Virus record (IMG/VR): IMGVR_UViG_3300020442_000039
Span: 1-28,363 of that record
Origin: a virus
Length of the DNA: 28,363 bases
Direction: 5' to 3' (one strand)
Made by a program: the position numbers and the translations under genes. Shown here piece after piece: positions 1-7,169 of the stretch. Below the pieces are notes generated by a model that ran no database searches, was not told where the DNA came from, and was given only the letters and a program-made list of their open reading frames with translations. Each line of letters begins with the position of its first letter. Position 1 is the stretch's first letter.

Positions 1-141
1 ATGTCATTAGAAAACCCTAGCAACAGCCAGGCTGCTCTTGTCAGTGTAGTGACAGGTGCAATGACTGGTGCCTTTGGATTATGGCTAGGGGCAGAAGGAA
101 AGCACACTATTACAGATGTCAAAACCAACACGACTAAATGA
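1..141 (+). CDS. Small membrane protein of the lysis/accessory cassette
   Basis: A 46-residue ORF opens with ATG at the first base of the window, so the true start could lie upstream and the gene may be partial. It has a polar N-terminus, one hydrophobic segment (about residues 11-30, rich in Ala, Val, Gly and Leu) and a short polar tail, as expected of a single-pass membrane protein. Its last 26 bases overlap the next gene in another frame, an arrangement common in phage lysis cassettes. I do not recognise a family. A role near the holin is suggested only by position. Confidence 0.5.
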   Translation: MSLENPSNSQAALVSVVTGAMTGAFGLWLGAEGKHTITDVKTNTTK

Positions 142-535
142 GAACTCTGAGGTTGCGCTTCCATTACGGAACATAATCACAATGGTTATCGCAGCTAGTG
201 TCGCGACCTGGGCATACTTTGGTATCGTAGAGAAACTCAATCAACATGGCACAACTCTAAAATTAATGGAGAGTGATCTAGAAAAGAATACAGAGTTTCG
301 TATCAAGTGGCCGCGTGGATCTCTTGGTTCGCTTCCCGCTGACTCTGAGCAATTCATGATGATCGAGGATATATATAAACAAGTAGATAAGATAAACAAA
401 CATATTGATAACATGGCACTCAACAAAGTTAACATTGAGTTTCTTAGAAAACAAATGGACAAAGCAATAGATGATATTGAAAAACTAAAAGATGCAAACA
501 GAGAGATAAAGTACACCAATGGGAACAGTAACTAA
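116..535 (+). CDS. Membrane-anchored coiled-coil protein, candidate inner-membrane spanin-like
   Basis: This 139-residue protein has a polar N-terminus, one membrane segment at about residues 18-36 (IITMVIAASVATWAYFGIV) and a long charged C-terminal part. That part contains the string KWPRGSLGSLPADSEQF and then helical, heptad-like sequence (about residues 80-130). An N-terminal anchor plus an extracytoplasmic coiled coil is the general architecture of Rz-type inner-membrane spanins, and the gene sits two genes before the holin. It overlaps the next gene by 17 bases, as Rz/Rz1 pairs often do. I recall similar proteins in uncultured marine phages, always unnamed. The spanin role is inference; a conserved structural or membrane protein is equally possible. 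Confidence 0.6.
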   Translation: MSKPTRLNENSEVALPLRNIITMVIAASVATWAYFGIVEKLNQHGTTLKLMESDLEKNTEFRIKWPRGSLGSLPADSEQFMMIEDIYKQVDKINKHIDNMALNKVNIEFLRKQMDKAIDDIEKLKDANREIKYTNGNSN

Positions 536-761
536 AATCGTTGTAGCCTTATGTATGTTTACCTCTCAATCAGGAGAGATGCCTGAAGAACATCTATTGG
601 TAGAGGAAGGGTTTGGTAAATGTTTGGAGATGAAACGTAAGGCAGAGCGTAACGTAAACCCAGAAAGAATTAGATTTGTTTGTGGCAAAGTAGAGGCAGT
701 TATTGAGGTAGACCAAACAGGCAAAGAACATATTAATAAAATAATTATGGATAAAACCTAG
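519..761 (+). CDS. Small exported-like protein with conserved-looking cysteines
   Basis: This 80-residue protein begins with a short basic/hydrophobic stretch (MGTVTKIVVALCMFTSQSG) that resembles a weak signal sequence. A charged domain with two more cysteines (KCLEMKRK and VCGKVEA) follows. The VALC string is near a lipobox, but Leu at the -1 position is atypical, so lipidation is doubtful. It overlaps the upstream coiled-coil membrane protein by 17 bases and lies 28 bases before the holin. If the upstream protein is an inner-membrane spanin, this would be the place for an outer-membrane partner. That is a positional guess; the family is unknown to me. Confidence 0.5.
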   Translation: MGTVTKIVVALCMFTSQSGEMPEEHLLVEEGFGKCLEMKRKAERNVNPERIRFVCGKVEAVIEVDQTGKEHINKIIMDKT

Positions 762-789
762 ATTATTGATATGGTTAAGTAGGAGGTAA

Positions 790-1185
790 ATGATGTTGAG
801 TTTATTGGGTAATCTAGTAGGGCCAGTTACAGGACTGCTTGATAAGTTTATTGAGGACAAAGACCAAAAGAATAAGTTAGCACATGAGATTGCAACGATG
901 GCCGAGAAGCAATCACATGAAGTTATTATGGCACAGATTGAGGTACTCAAAGCTGATGCAAAAGGTAACTGGTTTCAAGCGTCCTGGCGCCCATTGATTG
1001 GGTGGATCTGCGGCCTATCCCTAGGAATAAATTATATGGTGTCACCTATATGTGCAGGGTTTGGTGTTGATATACCACAAGCTGACATGAGTGTAATGAT
1101 GCCGTTGATGTTTGGAATGCTAGGCATTGGTGGAATGCGCAGCTATGACAAGGCAAAGAAAACAGATACAAAGAAAATAAATTAA
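790..1185 (+). CDS. Holin, 3TM (gene-transfer-agent type)
   Basis: This 131-residue protein has an amphipathic N-terminal region, a basic and acidic helical stretch, then the diagnostic string GNWFQASWRPLIGWICG followed by hydrophobic segments (about residues 65-90 and 97-117) and a charged tail rich in Lys. This matches the 3TM holin family first described for release of alphaproteobacterial gene-transfer agents. It would form lesions in the inner membrane that let the endolysin reach the wall. AGGAGGT lies at 781-787; the second in-frame ATG (793) has the better spacing, so the protein may start there. The next gene follows through a TAATG overlap. Confidence 0.85.
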   Translation: MMLSLLGNLVGPVTGLLDKFIEDKDQKNKLAHEIATMAEKQSHEVIMAQIEVLKADAKGNWFQASWRPLIGWICGLSLGINYMVSPICAGFGVDIPQADMSVMMPLMFGMLGIGGMRSYDKAKKTDTKKIN

Positions 1186-1385
1186 TGTTACAGGTTGGAG
1201 AAAAAAAACTATCGAATGAACAACAAACTAAATTGTATTGGGATATTGTACAACGTGAAACAAATGTAATCGCTCACAAATATATGAAGATAGTAGAGGA
1301 AACAAACAACCGTTGGCCAACATATAAGGATGATTGTATTACGGCAGCATTATCAGTAACGCAGGATAAGTATGGCACGATTTAA
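1185..1385 (+). CDS. Small hypothetical protein
   Basis: This 66-residue, mostly helical and charged protein is coupled to the holin by a TAATG overlap. Its end overlaps the next gene by 14 bases. No membrane segment and no motif that I recognise. Its place between holin and endolysin suggests late expression, but no function can be assigned. Confidence 0.6.
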   Translation: MLQVGEKKLSNEQQTKLYWDIVQRETNVIAHKYMKIVEETNNRWPTYKDDCITAALSVTQDKYGTI

Positions 1386-1557
1386 AAAAGTAAAGAAGGA
1401 TAACCAGTTTAAAGATATACCTGCTAAGTATCTAGCTGGTGCAAAGAAGAAGTCTAAACGTGCAAAAGAGATAAGGCGTACTAGACGATTATATAAAATG
1501 TCGAAGCTATCACCAGCTGACTACGACAGAATTAGCAGAGAAAGAGCGAGGGGATAA
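1372..1557 (+). CDS. Small highly basic protein
   Basis: The 61-residue product is dominated by Lys and Arg (for example KKKSKRAKEIRRTRRLYK in the middle) and has the short signature KDIPAKYLAGAKKK. Such small basic proteins recur in marine phage late regions and may bind DNA or be virion-associated; neither is shown here. It overlaps the preceding gene by 14 bases and ends in a TAATG junction with the next, so it is part of one coupled run of short genes. Confidence 0.6.
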   Translation: MARFKKVKKDNQFKDIPAKYLAGAKKKSKRAKEIRRTRRLYKMSKLSPADYDRISRERARG

Positions 1558-1763
1558 TGGCAGCACCAGAGAAATATAAAAAGATGTTTGGCGCTGATCG
1601 AGCAAACAAAATTTATAAGCGTGGGTTAGGGGCGTATTACAGCTCTGGCAGTAGACCCAAGGTATCTGCTCATCAGTGGGCGGTAGCTAGATTGAAGGCT
1701 CATGCCAAAGGTAAAGCTACAGTTAAGAAAGCAGATGGTGATTTATTTAGGAGGAAAACATAA
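1557..1763 (+). CDS. Small basic protein with RGxGAxYSSGSRPxxSxHxWAxAR motif
   Basis: A 68-residue basic protein. Residues about 21-45 contain KRGLGAYYSSGSRP followed by SAHQWAVARLKA. I recall this signature from small uncharacterised proteins of tailed phages (I believe DUF5824-like, but cannot confirm). Proteins with this block occur in diverse phages near structural genes. It is joined to both neighbours by one-base TAATG-type overlaps. The role is unknown; nucleic-acid binding is plausible from the charge. Confidence 0.6.
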   Translation: MAAPEKYKKMFGADRANKIYKRGLGAYYSSGSRPKVSAHQWAVARLKAHAKGKATVKKADGDLFRRKT

Positions 1764-1981
1764 TGGCAGTACGAGATGACCAGGCATTTGCTCAAGCATT
1801 ATCTTTTATGTTTAGACCTACGGCAGCGGGCGCACAACAAATGAAAGGGATAATGGATAAACAAAAGAAACAATCTATTTCAAATAGACGTAAGAGAACC
1901 ATGACAAATATGGCAATGTCAAATGGATTGGTTGGAATGAATGGAGGAGATAATGTTCAAACTTTCGCAACGAAGTATTGA
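1763..1981 (+). CDS. Small hypothetical protein before endolysin
   Basis: This 72-residue protein is rich in Met, Gln and Lys/Arg with an Arg/Lys cluster in the middle (NRRKRTM). GGAGG sits just upstream of its ATG. Its last 29 bases overlap the endolysin start in another frame, and the endolysin ribosome binding site lies inside its coding sequence. No family recognised. Confidence 0.55.
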   Translation: MAVRDDQAFAQALSFMFRPTAAGAQQMKGIMDKQKKQSISNRRKRTMTNMAMSNGLVGMNGGDNVQTFATKY

Positions 1982-2402
1982 TAGATTAAATGGTATCGAT
2001 GATGCCATGAGAGCAGTGACAGAACTAGCTATCGAATATACCAAGATTGATTTTGGTGTAACGTGTGGACTAAGAACTATTGAAGAGCAACGTGCATTGG
2101 TAGATGCAGGTGCATCTCAAACTATGAATAGCCTTCACATTACAGGACAAGCCGTAGACGTTGTTGCTTATGTTGGCCCAAGGATTTCATGGGAAGTAAA
2201 TCTTTATGATGATATAGCAGAGGCATTCAAGATTGCAGGCATTGAACTTGGTGTAGGTATTCGTTGGGGTGCAGCATGGACTGTTCCAGATATTAGAGAT
2301 TGGGGTGGTACTATGGAAGAAGCTATGAACTCATACATAGATATTAGAAGGAAGGAAGGGAAGCGCCCATTCATAGACGCTCCCCATTTTGAACTTATAT
2401 AA
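1953..2402 (+). CDS. Endolysin, L-alanyl-D-glutamate peptidase (M15/VanY-like)
   Basis: The 149-residue protein is a single-domain zinc peptidase of the M15C type, which cuts the peptide stem of peptidoglycan at the end of infection. Visible signature: SLHITGQAVDV gives His62 and Asp69 as zinc ligands (SxHxxGxAxD), and DAPHFEL near the end gives Asp142 as likely catalytic residue and His145 as third ligand. Length fits T5-type endolysins (about 137 residues), with a slightly longer segment before the last motif. I chose ATG 1953 over the in-frame ATG at 1941 because GGAGG (1943-1947) is then 5 bases upstream. No signal peptide is visible, so release should need the nearby holin. Confidence 0.88.
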   Translation: MFKLSQRSIDRLNGIDDAMRAVTELAIEYTKIDFGVTCGLRTIEEQRALVDAGASQTMNSLHITGQAVDVVAYVGPRISWEVNLYDDIAEAFKIAGIELGVGIRWGAAWTVPDIRDWGGTMEEAMNSYIDIRRKEGKRPFIDAPHFELI

Positions 2403-2643
2403 CTGCGATACCTCTAGGACTATTTATCTCTTTCAAGATATAACCTTTTCTTGCTAGGCAGTTAAGTATACGATGAGCATTACTCGCGGCTGCCATCTTT
2501 GGCATTGCTTGTTTGCCATCAATCTTACCAACACAGATCTCTCTCACTGTTGGATATACTCCTGATACTTTTTGATATGCTACCAGGAATGCTAAGACTT
2601 GTTGTTGTCTAGGTGTAAGACCAATCCTATTCTTATTGTCCAT
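2395..2643 (-). CDS. LexA-type winged-helix DNA-binding protein lacking the peptidase domain
   Basis: The 82-residue protein matches only the N-terminal winged-helix domain of LexA. LTPRQQQVLAFL opens helix 1, YPTVREIC is helix 2, the SNAHRILNCLARKGYI segment corresponds to the alphaproteobacterial LexA recognition helix (SGIHRLITALEERGFI), and SPRGIAVI matches the wing's last strand. The ORF stops where LexA would continue into the hinge, cleavage site and Ser-Lys peptidase, so it cannot self-cleave. There is a small insertion between helices 2 and 3. It is the last gene of the leftward operon, overlaps RecT by 11 bases, and its end overlaps the endolysin by 8 bases. A phage repressor or competitor at LexA boxes is the likely role (inference). 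Confidence 0.75.
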   Translation of the reverse strand: MDNKNRIGLTPRQQQVLAFLVAYQKVSGVYPTVREICVGKIDGKQAMPKMAAASNAHRILNCLARKGYILKEINSPRGIAVI

Positions 2644-3619
2644 CAGTATTCTCCCTAGCCATAATGCTGAGGCTCTTGTTCCAATCTAATCTTTTGGTTT
2701 CCAACTCTTCAGCTAATTGTTTATCGCTAAGACTTTCGAGAACGTCTTTGTTTGCTTCCTTCAACTCCTTCATCTTGGTTCTTTTTATTTCAGGTGTAAG
2801 GTCTTTGTGTGTAGATCTATACATAGCCAACATCAACTCATGATATCTATGACCCCAATCTTGCTCTACATTATAGAACTCAATCTTGGCATCATCCCTA
2901 CCGCTAGGAATATGTAAGGGCATACCCTCTGGTTCTGCTTGATTATCTATGACCGCATCCTTATGCACCTGTTCCTCGTCCATAGAAGCCTTCTCAATGG
3001 CATCGGTTAGTTTTGTGGTGGTATCCACCGCAGAAAGGCTAGGCATAGGCTCTACGTCCTTCTTAGGGGATATATCCCTCATGTTTTCTTGGGGGTAATC
3101 CATTGCCTCCTCTGCAGTAATCAATCCCTTCACTGCATCTGGGAATGCATCACGAATAGCAAACCCTCTTGCCCTCAACTGCAACATTCGATTTGGATAC
3201 TGTTGCCATGGCCCTTGCTTACCCCATAGCCTCGCCTTCTTGGCATCCTCTTCTGAGAACTGGGTAAGCGTTGCCTCTATCTCACCATTGTTAAGTGTTC
3301 GTTTAATCTCACAGAATGCTATGGTTCCTTCCATCCATTCTCTACACCCTGCAAAATTCTTATGACCTTTTACAAGAGCAAGTAAACTATCACCCCACAA
3401 TGAAGGTCTACCATTTATAACTGCAATGTTTTGTAGAGCCTGCATTGGTGCAAGACCTATCTCATATCCCCATTGAACAGCTACTAGTATGTTAGCTGGC
3501 TTACCCTGGAAGTCTTTGGGTACTAACCCTGACTTGGATAAAGTTTCTGCAAACTCTTTTGCTTCCTTCAAGTTTGTTGGTTCCAACATTTGACGTTGAA
3601 TTATATTTTTATTTGTCAT
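2633..3619 (-). CDS. recT: RecT-like single-strand annealing recombinase
   Basis: This 328-residue protein has the RecT-family core in residues about 20-175. The block GYEIGLAPMQALQNIAVI followed by NGRPSLWGD is the typical signature, and the QYPNRMLQLRARGFAIRDAF helix closes the core. The C-terminal 140 residues are charged and variable, as in other RecT proteins. RecT anneals complementary single strands during homologous recombination and works with an exonuclease that makes 3' overhangs; the gene just upstream is such an exonuclease. AAGGAGAT lies 6 bases before the ATG. It overlaps both neighbours by 11 bases. Confidence 0.82.
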   Translation of the reverse strand: MTNKNIIQRQMLEPTNLKEAKEFAETLSKSGLVPKDFQGKPANILVAVQWGYEIGLAPMQALQNIAVINGRPSLWGDSLLALVKGHKNFAGCREWMEGTIAFCEIKRTLNNGEIEATLTQFSEEDAKKARLWGKQGPWQQYPNRMLQLRARGFAIRDAFPDAVKGLITAEEAMDYPQENMRDISPKKDVEPMPSLSAVDTTTKLTDAIEKASMDEEQVHKDAVIDNQAEPEGMPLHIPSGRDDAKIEFYNVEQDWGHRYHELMLAMYRSTHKDLTPEIKRTKMKELKEANKDVLESLSDKQLAEELETKRLDWNKSLSIMARENTDGQ

Positions 3620-4562
3620 CGCTTATCTCCTTAATTGAGAACGATGTACTGTCTATGAATTGACCAGGTACATCCACCATCGTTCTCTTAGGTTTTTGTG
3701 TTGTAACTGATTTGATTTGATAGCTGCCAACATTCATGATGTCCGCACCAATACTATCCATGTGTAACTCAAGTATCTCTTGGTTATCTTTTGCAATCTT
3801 AGACCAATGCCTACTCTCTGCTTTAGCCTTCATGCAATCGGTAGCAACAACCTCGATGTCTAAGTTATCACCAACCTTCTCTCTTGGTTTGATGGTAACT
3901 TCTTTTAGTCCTTCTTCTTTTGGATCTACGATTGGAGGGTAGTCACCATCCTCTTCAAGTAGTTTCCAAAACTCTTTGGCAGCTGCTAAGATTTGTTTGC
4001 AAAGTTTTTCGTCACGTTCAAAAGCATACGTCACCAACTTACCTTGTTGTGTCATGACTAACACAACTGCCCAAGGTAGATTGGCGCACATCATTTGTTG
4101 GTGTACTTGTATCATCCAATCAGGTTTACATTTGTTTGTATGATAGAAGTCTGTCTTTACTTCAAGAACACCTTTGCCTTTCAACTCAAGACCATTGGTA
4201 ACTAAATCAAAACCTTTTGGAACTGTAAGTATTCGATCAAGTGTAGCACCAAGCCTTGCTTCCTTAATTCTAAAAGCCTTGCTTGGTTCCTCCGCTTCAC
4301 ATTGCATACCATCTTCCTTCAATGTTTCTAACCACCAGGGAACAATGGCGTGTTCAAGATAGGTTCCTCTCAACAAAGCATTTTTGTGTAGAACCTTTTG
4401 ATCAATGACTTCAACACCAGCTACTGCTCTCTTGTGTTCGTCAAGTTTATCTTGCCTAGTATTTCCATAGGCATCTTTGTGGAGTAGAACTGCAGGCATT
4501 TCAGATGCACCCAACTCTTCTCCTGTTATTGTTTTCTTACCTGTTACTTTAACGTCTGGCAT
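3609..4562 (-). CDS. YqaJ-like PD-(D/E)XK exonuclease
   Basis: The 317-residue protein carries the expected nuclease residues in order: Glu70 in RGTYLEHAI, Asp109 in LGATLDRI, Glu134 and Lys136 in GVLEVKTDF, and Gln156 in the VHQQMMCA helix. This is the YqaJ/lambda-exonuclease fold, which degrades the 5' strand of duplex ends. It partners with the RecT-like protein just downstream to form a Red-alpha/beta-like recombination pair. The C-terminal ~100 residues are helical and ungrouped. GGGAGAT is 6 bases before the ATG. It overlaps RecT by 11 bases and the upstream membrane protein by 19 bases, so the three are likely coupled. Confidence 0.82.
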   Translation of the reverse strand: MPDVKVTGKKTITGEELGASEMPAVLLHKDAYGNTRQDKLDEHKRAVAGVEVIDQKVLHKNALLRGTYLEHAIVPWWLETLKEDGMQCEAEEPSKAFRIKEARLGATLDRILTVPKGFDLVTNGLELKGKGVLEVKTDFYHTNKCKPDWMIQVHQQMMCANLPWAVVLVMTQQGKLVTYAFERDEKLCKQILAAAKEFWKLLEEDGDYPPIVDPKEEGLKEVTIKPREKVGDNLDIEVVATDCMKAKAESRHWSKIAKDNQEILELHMDSIGADIMNVGSYQIKSVTTQKPKRTMVDVPGQFIDSTSFSIKEISDDK

Positions 4563-4735
4563 ATCGGATCTCCCATTGTATTATCGCAATAGCATTTGTC
4601 ATTGAGCGCACAACCTACCCAGATTGCAGCCCAAACAAACACAACAAAAACCACAGCACCAATTAGCTGCACTACAAAAGACAACCAATCTTTGGCTGTC
4701 CAATCTCTAATTAAATCAAACATCATATCCCCCAT
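4544..4735 (-). CDS. Small single-pass membrane protein in the early operon
   Basis: A 63-residue protein with one clear hydrophobic segment (about residues 18-43, LSFVVQLIGAVVFVVFVWAA and onwards) followed by a short Cys-containing tail (CALNDKCYCD, then ICQTLK). There are three ATGs close together at the start; the third (MFDLIRD) has GGGGGA 4 bases upstream and may be the real one. It overlaps both neighbours (13 and 19 bases). Early single-pass phage proteins of this kind sometimes act in superinfection exclusion or host takeover. Nothing in the sequence proves that here. Confidence 0.55.
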   Translation of the reverse strand: MGDMMFDLIRDWTAKDWLSFVVQLIGAVVFVVFVWAAIWVGCALNDKCYCDNTMGDPICQTLK

Positions 4736-4974
4736 TGTCCTGTCTTACCCCAATAACCTATGTCATCGTAGAGATCATCACAGCATCTCCACGCTTCATA
4801 AGCTGCTAGTCCTTTATCGTTTGTGCATTGAGCAGTGCCATTGTTTGGGTCAATCCTTCTACCCTCGGCAGCTTCAAACTCTTTTGCATAACCCTGTTTC
4901 TTTTTATCTACATGAGCAGCCACGTTTGCTTTTGTAAATCGTTGGGTTGTATAATCTACTCTTACATTATTCAT
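4723..4974 (-). CDS. Small hypothetical protein
   Basis: The 83-residue protein starts at the internal ATG giving MNNVRVDYTTQRFTK, because AAGGAGG lies 6 bases upstream of it; the longer frame from 5019 has no such site. The sequence is soluble and charged, with a Cys pair in WRCCDDLYDD and an aromatic C-terminus (GYWGKTGQWGI). It overlaps the end of the methyltransferase gene by 8 bases. I do not recognise the family. Confidence 0.55.
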   Translation of the reverse strand: MNNVRVDYTTQRFTKANVAAHVDKKKQGYAKEFEAAEGRRIDPNNGTAQCTNDKGLAAYEAWRCCDDLYDDIGYWGKTGQWGI

Positions 4975-6415
4975 TGATAACCTCCTTATCCATGTATGAA
5001 AAAATGTGGGCAATGACATCTATCGTCCACCCATTGCCAAGCATCCTATATCTTTGTGTCTTTGATGCACCCTCGGTATATCCATCAGGTACGGTTTGTA
5101 ATCTCTCACACTCTAGTGGTGTAAGTTTTCTCCAAGATAATCCCTCAATCATTTGACCTTGTTCTTCTTGTTGAATGAGGACACTATCTTTTTGAACTGT
5201 TGTAAGAGCATTGGACTTTTGGTCTGCTCTTAATTCTAATTGTTGTGAGGTTGTACCTTCTTCATTGTACCTTCCTCGAACTGCACCACCTGTAATCTTG
5301 GGTGGTGTATGTGTCATAATCGTAGGAGCCTTACCCGTTTCATCATACACTCTACGATTTCTTTCATTGTCTTTGAGTATCTCCTCTGGAATATCAAATG
5401 CTTTCATTGGAGTTTTGTATGCTACCTTTGGTTCGGTGTTACCACCTCCCATCGTAGTAAGTGTTGGTGACTTGCCATCAGGACTATAAACTCTCTTGAT
5501 CATGTCATGTCCTTTGATGTCTGCCTCTCCAACTTGCATTGGTTTTCTTACACCAACCATTCCCCAGTTATTCCATCCATTCCCATCTCTTGCGAGAACC
5601 GCACCTGCTTTTTGTACATCTGCTTTGAGTAAAGTCTTGCCAAGGTTTCCAACTAAATCACAAATGGGTCTGCCTTGCTCATCACAAGCTAGGTAATCTC
5701 CTTGCCTTCCATTCTTTACATACTCCGATGCAGATAGATTACTTGCTTTCTCTTTATCACTTGTAATCAAGCAGCTATCTTTGTTGTTTTTGATTTGTCT
5801 TTTTACAAAGTTATCTGACATGAGTGTTGGGTCATTGGGTTCCTCTTCTAAGATATCCCTCAACACAATGTTCTTATCTTGTGGTTGTTTGATGTTGGGA
5901 ATGTTCGTCCAATAAAATCTTTGTCTTGATTGTGCGCTAACCAATGAACTATTAATGAAGTGAGGTTCAAACCTTACGGTGTTAAACAAATCAAGAAACT
6001 CTCTGTCTACTTCATCACTTGTGTAACACTCAGATACCTGGTCGGTTATAACTCCAAGGTGTTGTGGCTCCATCCTTACATTCTCAAGTAAGAAATACTT
6101 TGGTTTGATTGCTTTGAGTAATCTTACAAACTCAAAGAACAACGCAGACCTTGGGTCATCGAATGCAAGTTTCTTTCCTGCAAAGCTAAACCCTTGGCAA
6201 GGTGAACCAGCTAACATGAGATCTACATCCATGTAGTCTTTGGCATCTACCTTGGTGACATCACCAATCTGAATTGTGTTTGGGAAATTCTTTTGAGTTA
6301 TTGCGATAGCGTGTTTGTCTATCTCTGATGCATAATACTTATCAACTTTGATACCAAGTCTTTGCAATGCTAACTGCCCACAACTCATGCCATCAAAGAG
6401 GGATAGCACTTTCAT
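4967..6415 (-). CDS. C5-cytosine DNA methyltransferase
   Basis: The 482-residue protein methylates cytosine at C5 using AdoMet. Motifs in order: I, VLSLFDGMSCGQLAL (residues 3-17); IV, SPCQGFSF with catalytic Cys73; VI, ENV (111-113); VIII, SAQSRQRFYW (160-169); IX, RKLTPLECERLQTVPDGY (429-446); X, RYRMLGNGWTIDVIAHIF (455-472). The region between VIII and IX, the target-recognition part, is unusually long (about 258 residues) and repeats an RVY-x2-(D/E/G)GK(S/A)PT motif at about 308-320 and 355-367, with a looser third copy near 399-407. All catalytic motifs are intact, so it should be active. It abuts the recombinase stop codon with no gap. Self-protection against host restriction is the usual role; no partner restriction gene is visible. 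Confidence 0.9.
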   Translation of the reverse strand: MKVLSLFDGMSCGQLALQRLGIKVDKYYASEIDKHAIAITQKNFPNTIQIGDVTKVDAKDYMDVDLMLAGSPCQGFSFAGKKLAFDDPRSALFFEFVRLLKAIKPKYFLLENVRMEPQHLGVITDQVSECYTSDEVDREFLDLFNTVRFEPHFINSSLVSAQSRQRFYWTNIPNIKQPQDKNIVLRDILEEEPNDPTLMSDNFVKRQIKNNKDSCLITSDKEKASNLSASEYVKNGRQGDYLACDEQGRPICDLVGNLGKTLLKADVQKAGAVLARDGNGWNNWGMVGVRKPMQVGEADIKGHDMIKRVYSPDGKSPTLTTMGGGNTEPKVAYKTPMKAFDIPEEILKDNERNRRVYDETGKAPTIMTHTPPKITGGAVRGRYNEEGTTSQQLELRADQKSNALTTVQKDSVLIQQEEQGQMIEGLSWRKLTPLECERLQTVPDGYTEGASKTQRYRMLGNGWTIDVIAHIFSYMDKEVINE

Positions 6416-7108
6416 TTATGCTACCCTCTTCAATGCATTGCTCACTGTTGATGCATACCAATCACCGCCCCTCGCAGTTTGGTATCCTTCATCATTCAAG
6501 TGTTGTGCAATTTGTTTCATAGTCTTACCCTGACCTAGCTGGTCTTTGATTACAGGTAAAACTTTAGATGCAAATCTATCTGCTCTTGCTTTGATAACTG
6601 CGTTGCCTGCATCTGAAGCTGCTTGGTTTGGATTGCCAAGACTAGTTACTTTCTTACCCGCTCTTGATATGAAGTAACCCTTCTCTTTTATCTCTGCCTT
6701 TTGTCTATCGTGAGCTGCCTTGGTTCTCTCACTTATCTTGATACGTTCCATTTGTTGAACTGTAAAAAAGAAACCTGCGTTCTGCGGCTCAAGACTTTGA
6801 TTGTCCAAAGATACTAACTCAAGTTTACTACTCATCACATTATCTCGATACCAGGTAGATACCTCTGCAAGATCACGTCCAAGTCTTGATAGGTTAGCAA
6901 CTACCAATGGCACGTTAAGTTTTCTTGCTAGTTTAGTAGCAGCTAGAAACTCAGGACGTTCTGCGTTTGGTGTCTTACCTGATACACCTTCCTCAATAAA
7001 CCAATCTACTTCAGCATCTGGAAATGCTCTTGTGATTTGATGCTTTTGGTTTTCAACAGTTTGTTCCTTTGTTGAAACTCTTAATATTGAAACTATCTTT
7101 TTATGCAT
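6416..7108 (-). CDS. Serine recombinase (resolvase/invertase catalytic domain plus short recombinase tail)
   Basis: This 230-residue protein has a serine-recombinase catalytic domain: ILRVSTKEQ gives nucleophile Ser12, and ANLSRLGRDLAE supplies the conserved active-site arginines. The C-terminal ~70 residues (after GNPNQAASDAGNA) end in IAQHLNDEGYQTARGGDWYASTVSNALKR, the DNA-binding 'recombinase' helix motif of large serine recombinases. It is far shorter than phage integrases of that class (about 450-550 residues), but this compact form is common in alphaproteobacteria. It is the first gene of the leftward operon with AGGAGGA 6 bases before the ATG. It may integrate the phage, resolve multimers or invert a segment; no attachment site could be identified. 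Confidence 0.83.
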   Translation of the reverse strand: MHKKIVSILRVSTKEQTVENQKHQITRAFPDAEVDWFIEEGVSGKTPNAERPEFLAATKLARKLNVPLVVANLSRLGRDLAEVSTWYRDNVMSSKLELVSLDNQSLEPQNAGFFFTVQQMERIKISERTKAAHDRQKAEIKEKGYFISRAGKKVTSLGNPNQAASDAGNAVIKARADRFASKVLPVIKDQLGQGKTMKQIAQHLNDEGYQTARGGDWYASTVSNALKRVA

Positions 7109-7141
7109 TGCGTATCCTCCTTGTTCTTGTCATCTTCTACT

Positions 7142-7169
7142 AATATACTCATTCAAGAACATAATGCAA
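7142..7169 (-). promoter_or_regulatory. Candidate sigma-70 promoter for the leftward operon
   Basis: Read on the minus strand: TTGCAT (7169-7164), a 16-base spacer, then TATATT (7147-7142). That is 4/6 and 5/6 to consensus. It lies 34 bases before the recombinase start codon and is the best candidate I see for the leftward operon. Confidence 0.5.

Noticed and set aside
241-519. Hydrophobic antisense ORF (92 codons) on the minus strand
   Set aside because: It is the reverse reading of the coiled-coil membrane protein gene; its Ser/Leu/Ile-rich content is what antisense of Lys/Asp/Asn codons gives, and it has no promoter or ribosome site.
4975-5019. Longer N-terminus for the small gene after the methyltransferase
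   Set aside because: The extra 15 codons overlap the methyltransferase end and lack a ribosome site, while AAGGAGG sits 6 bases before the internal ATG at 4974.
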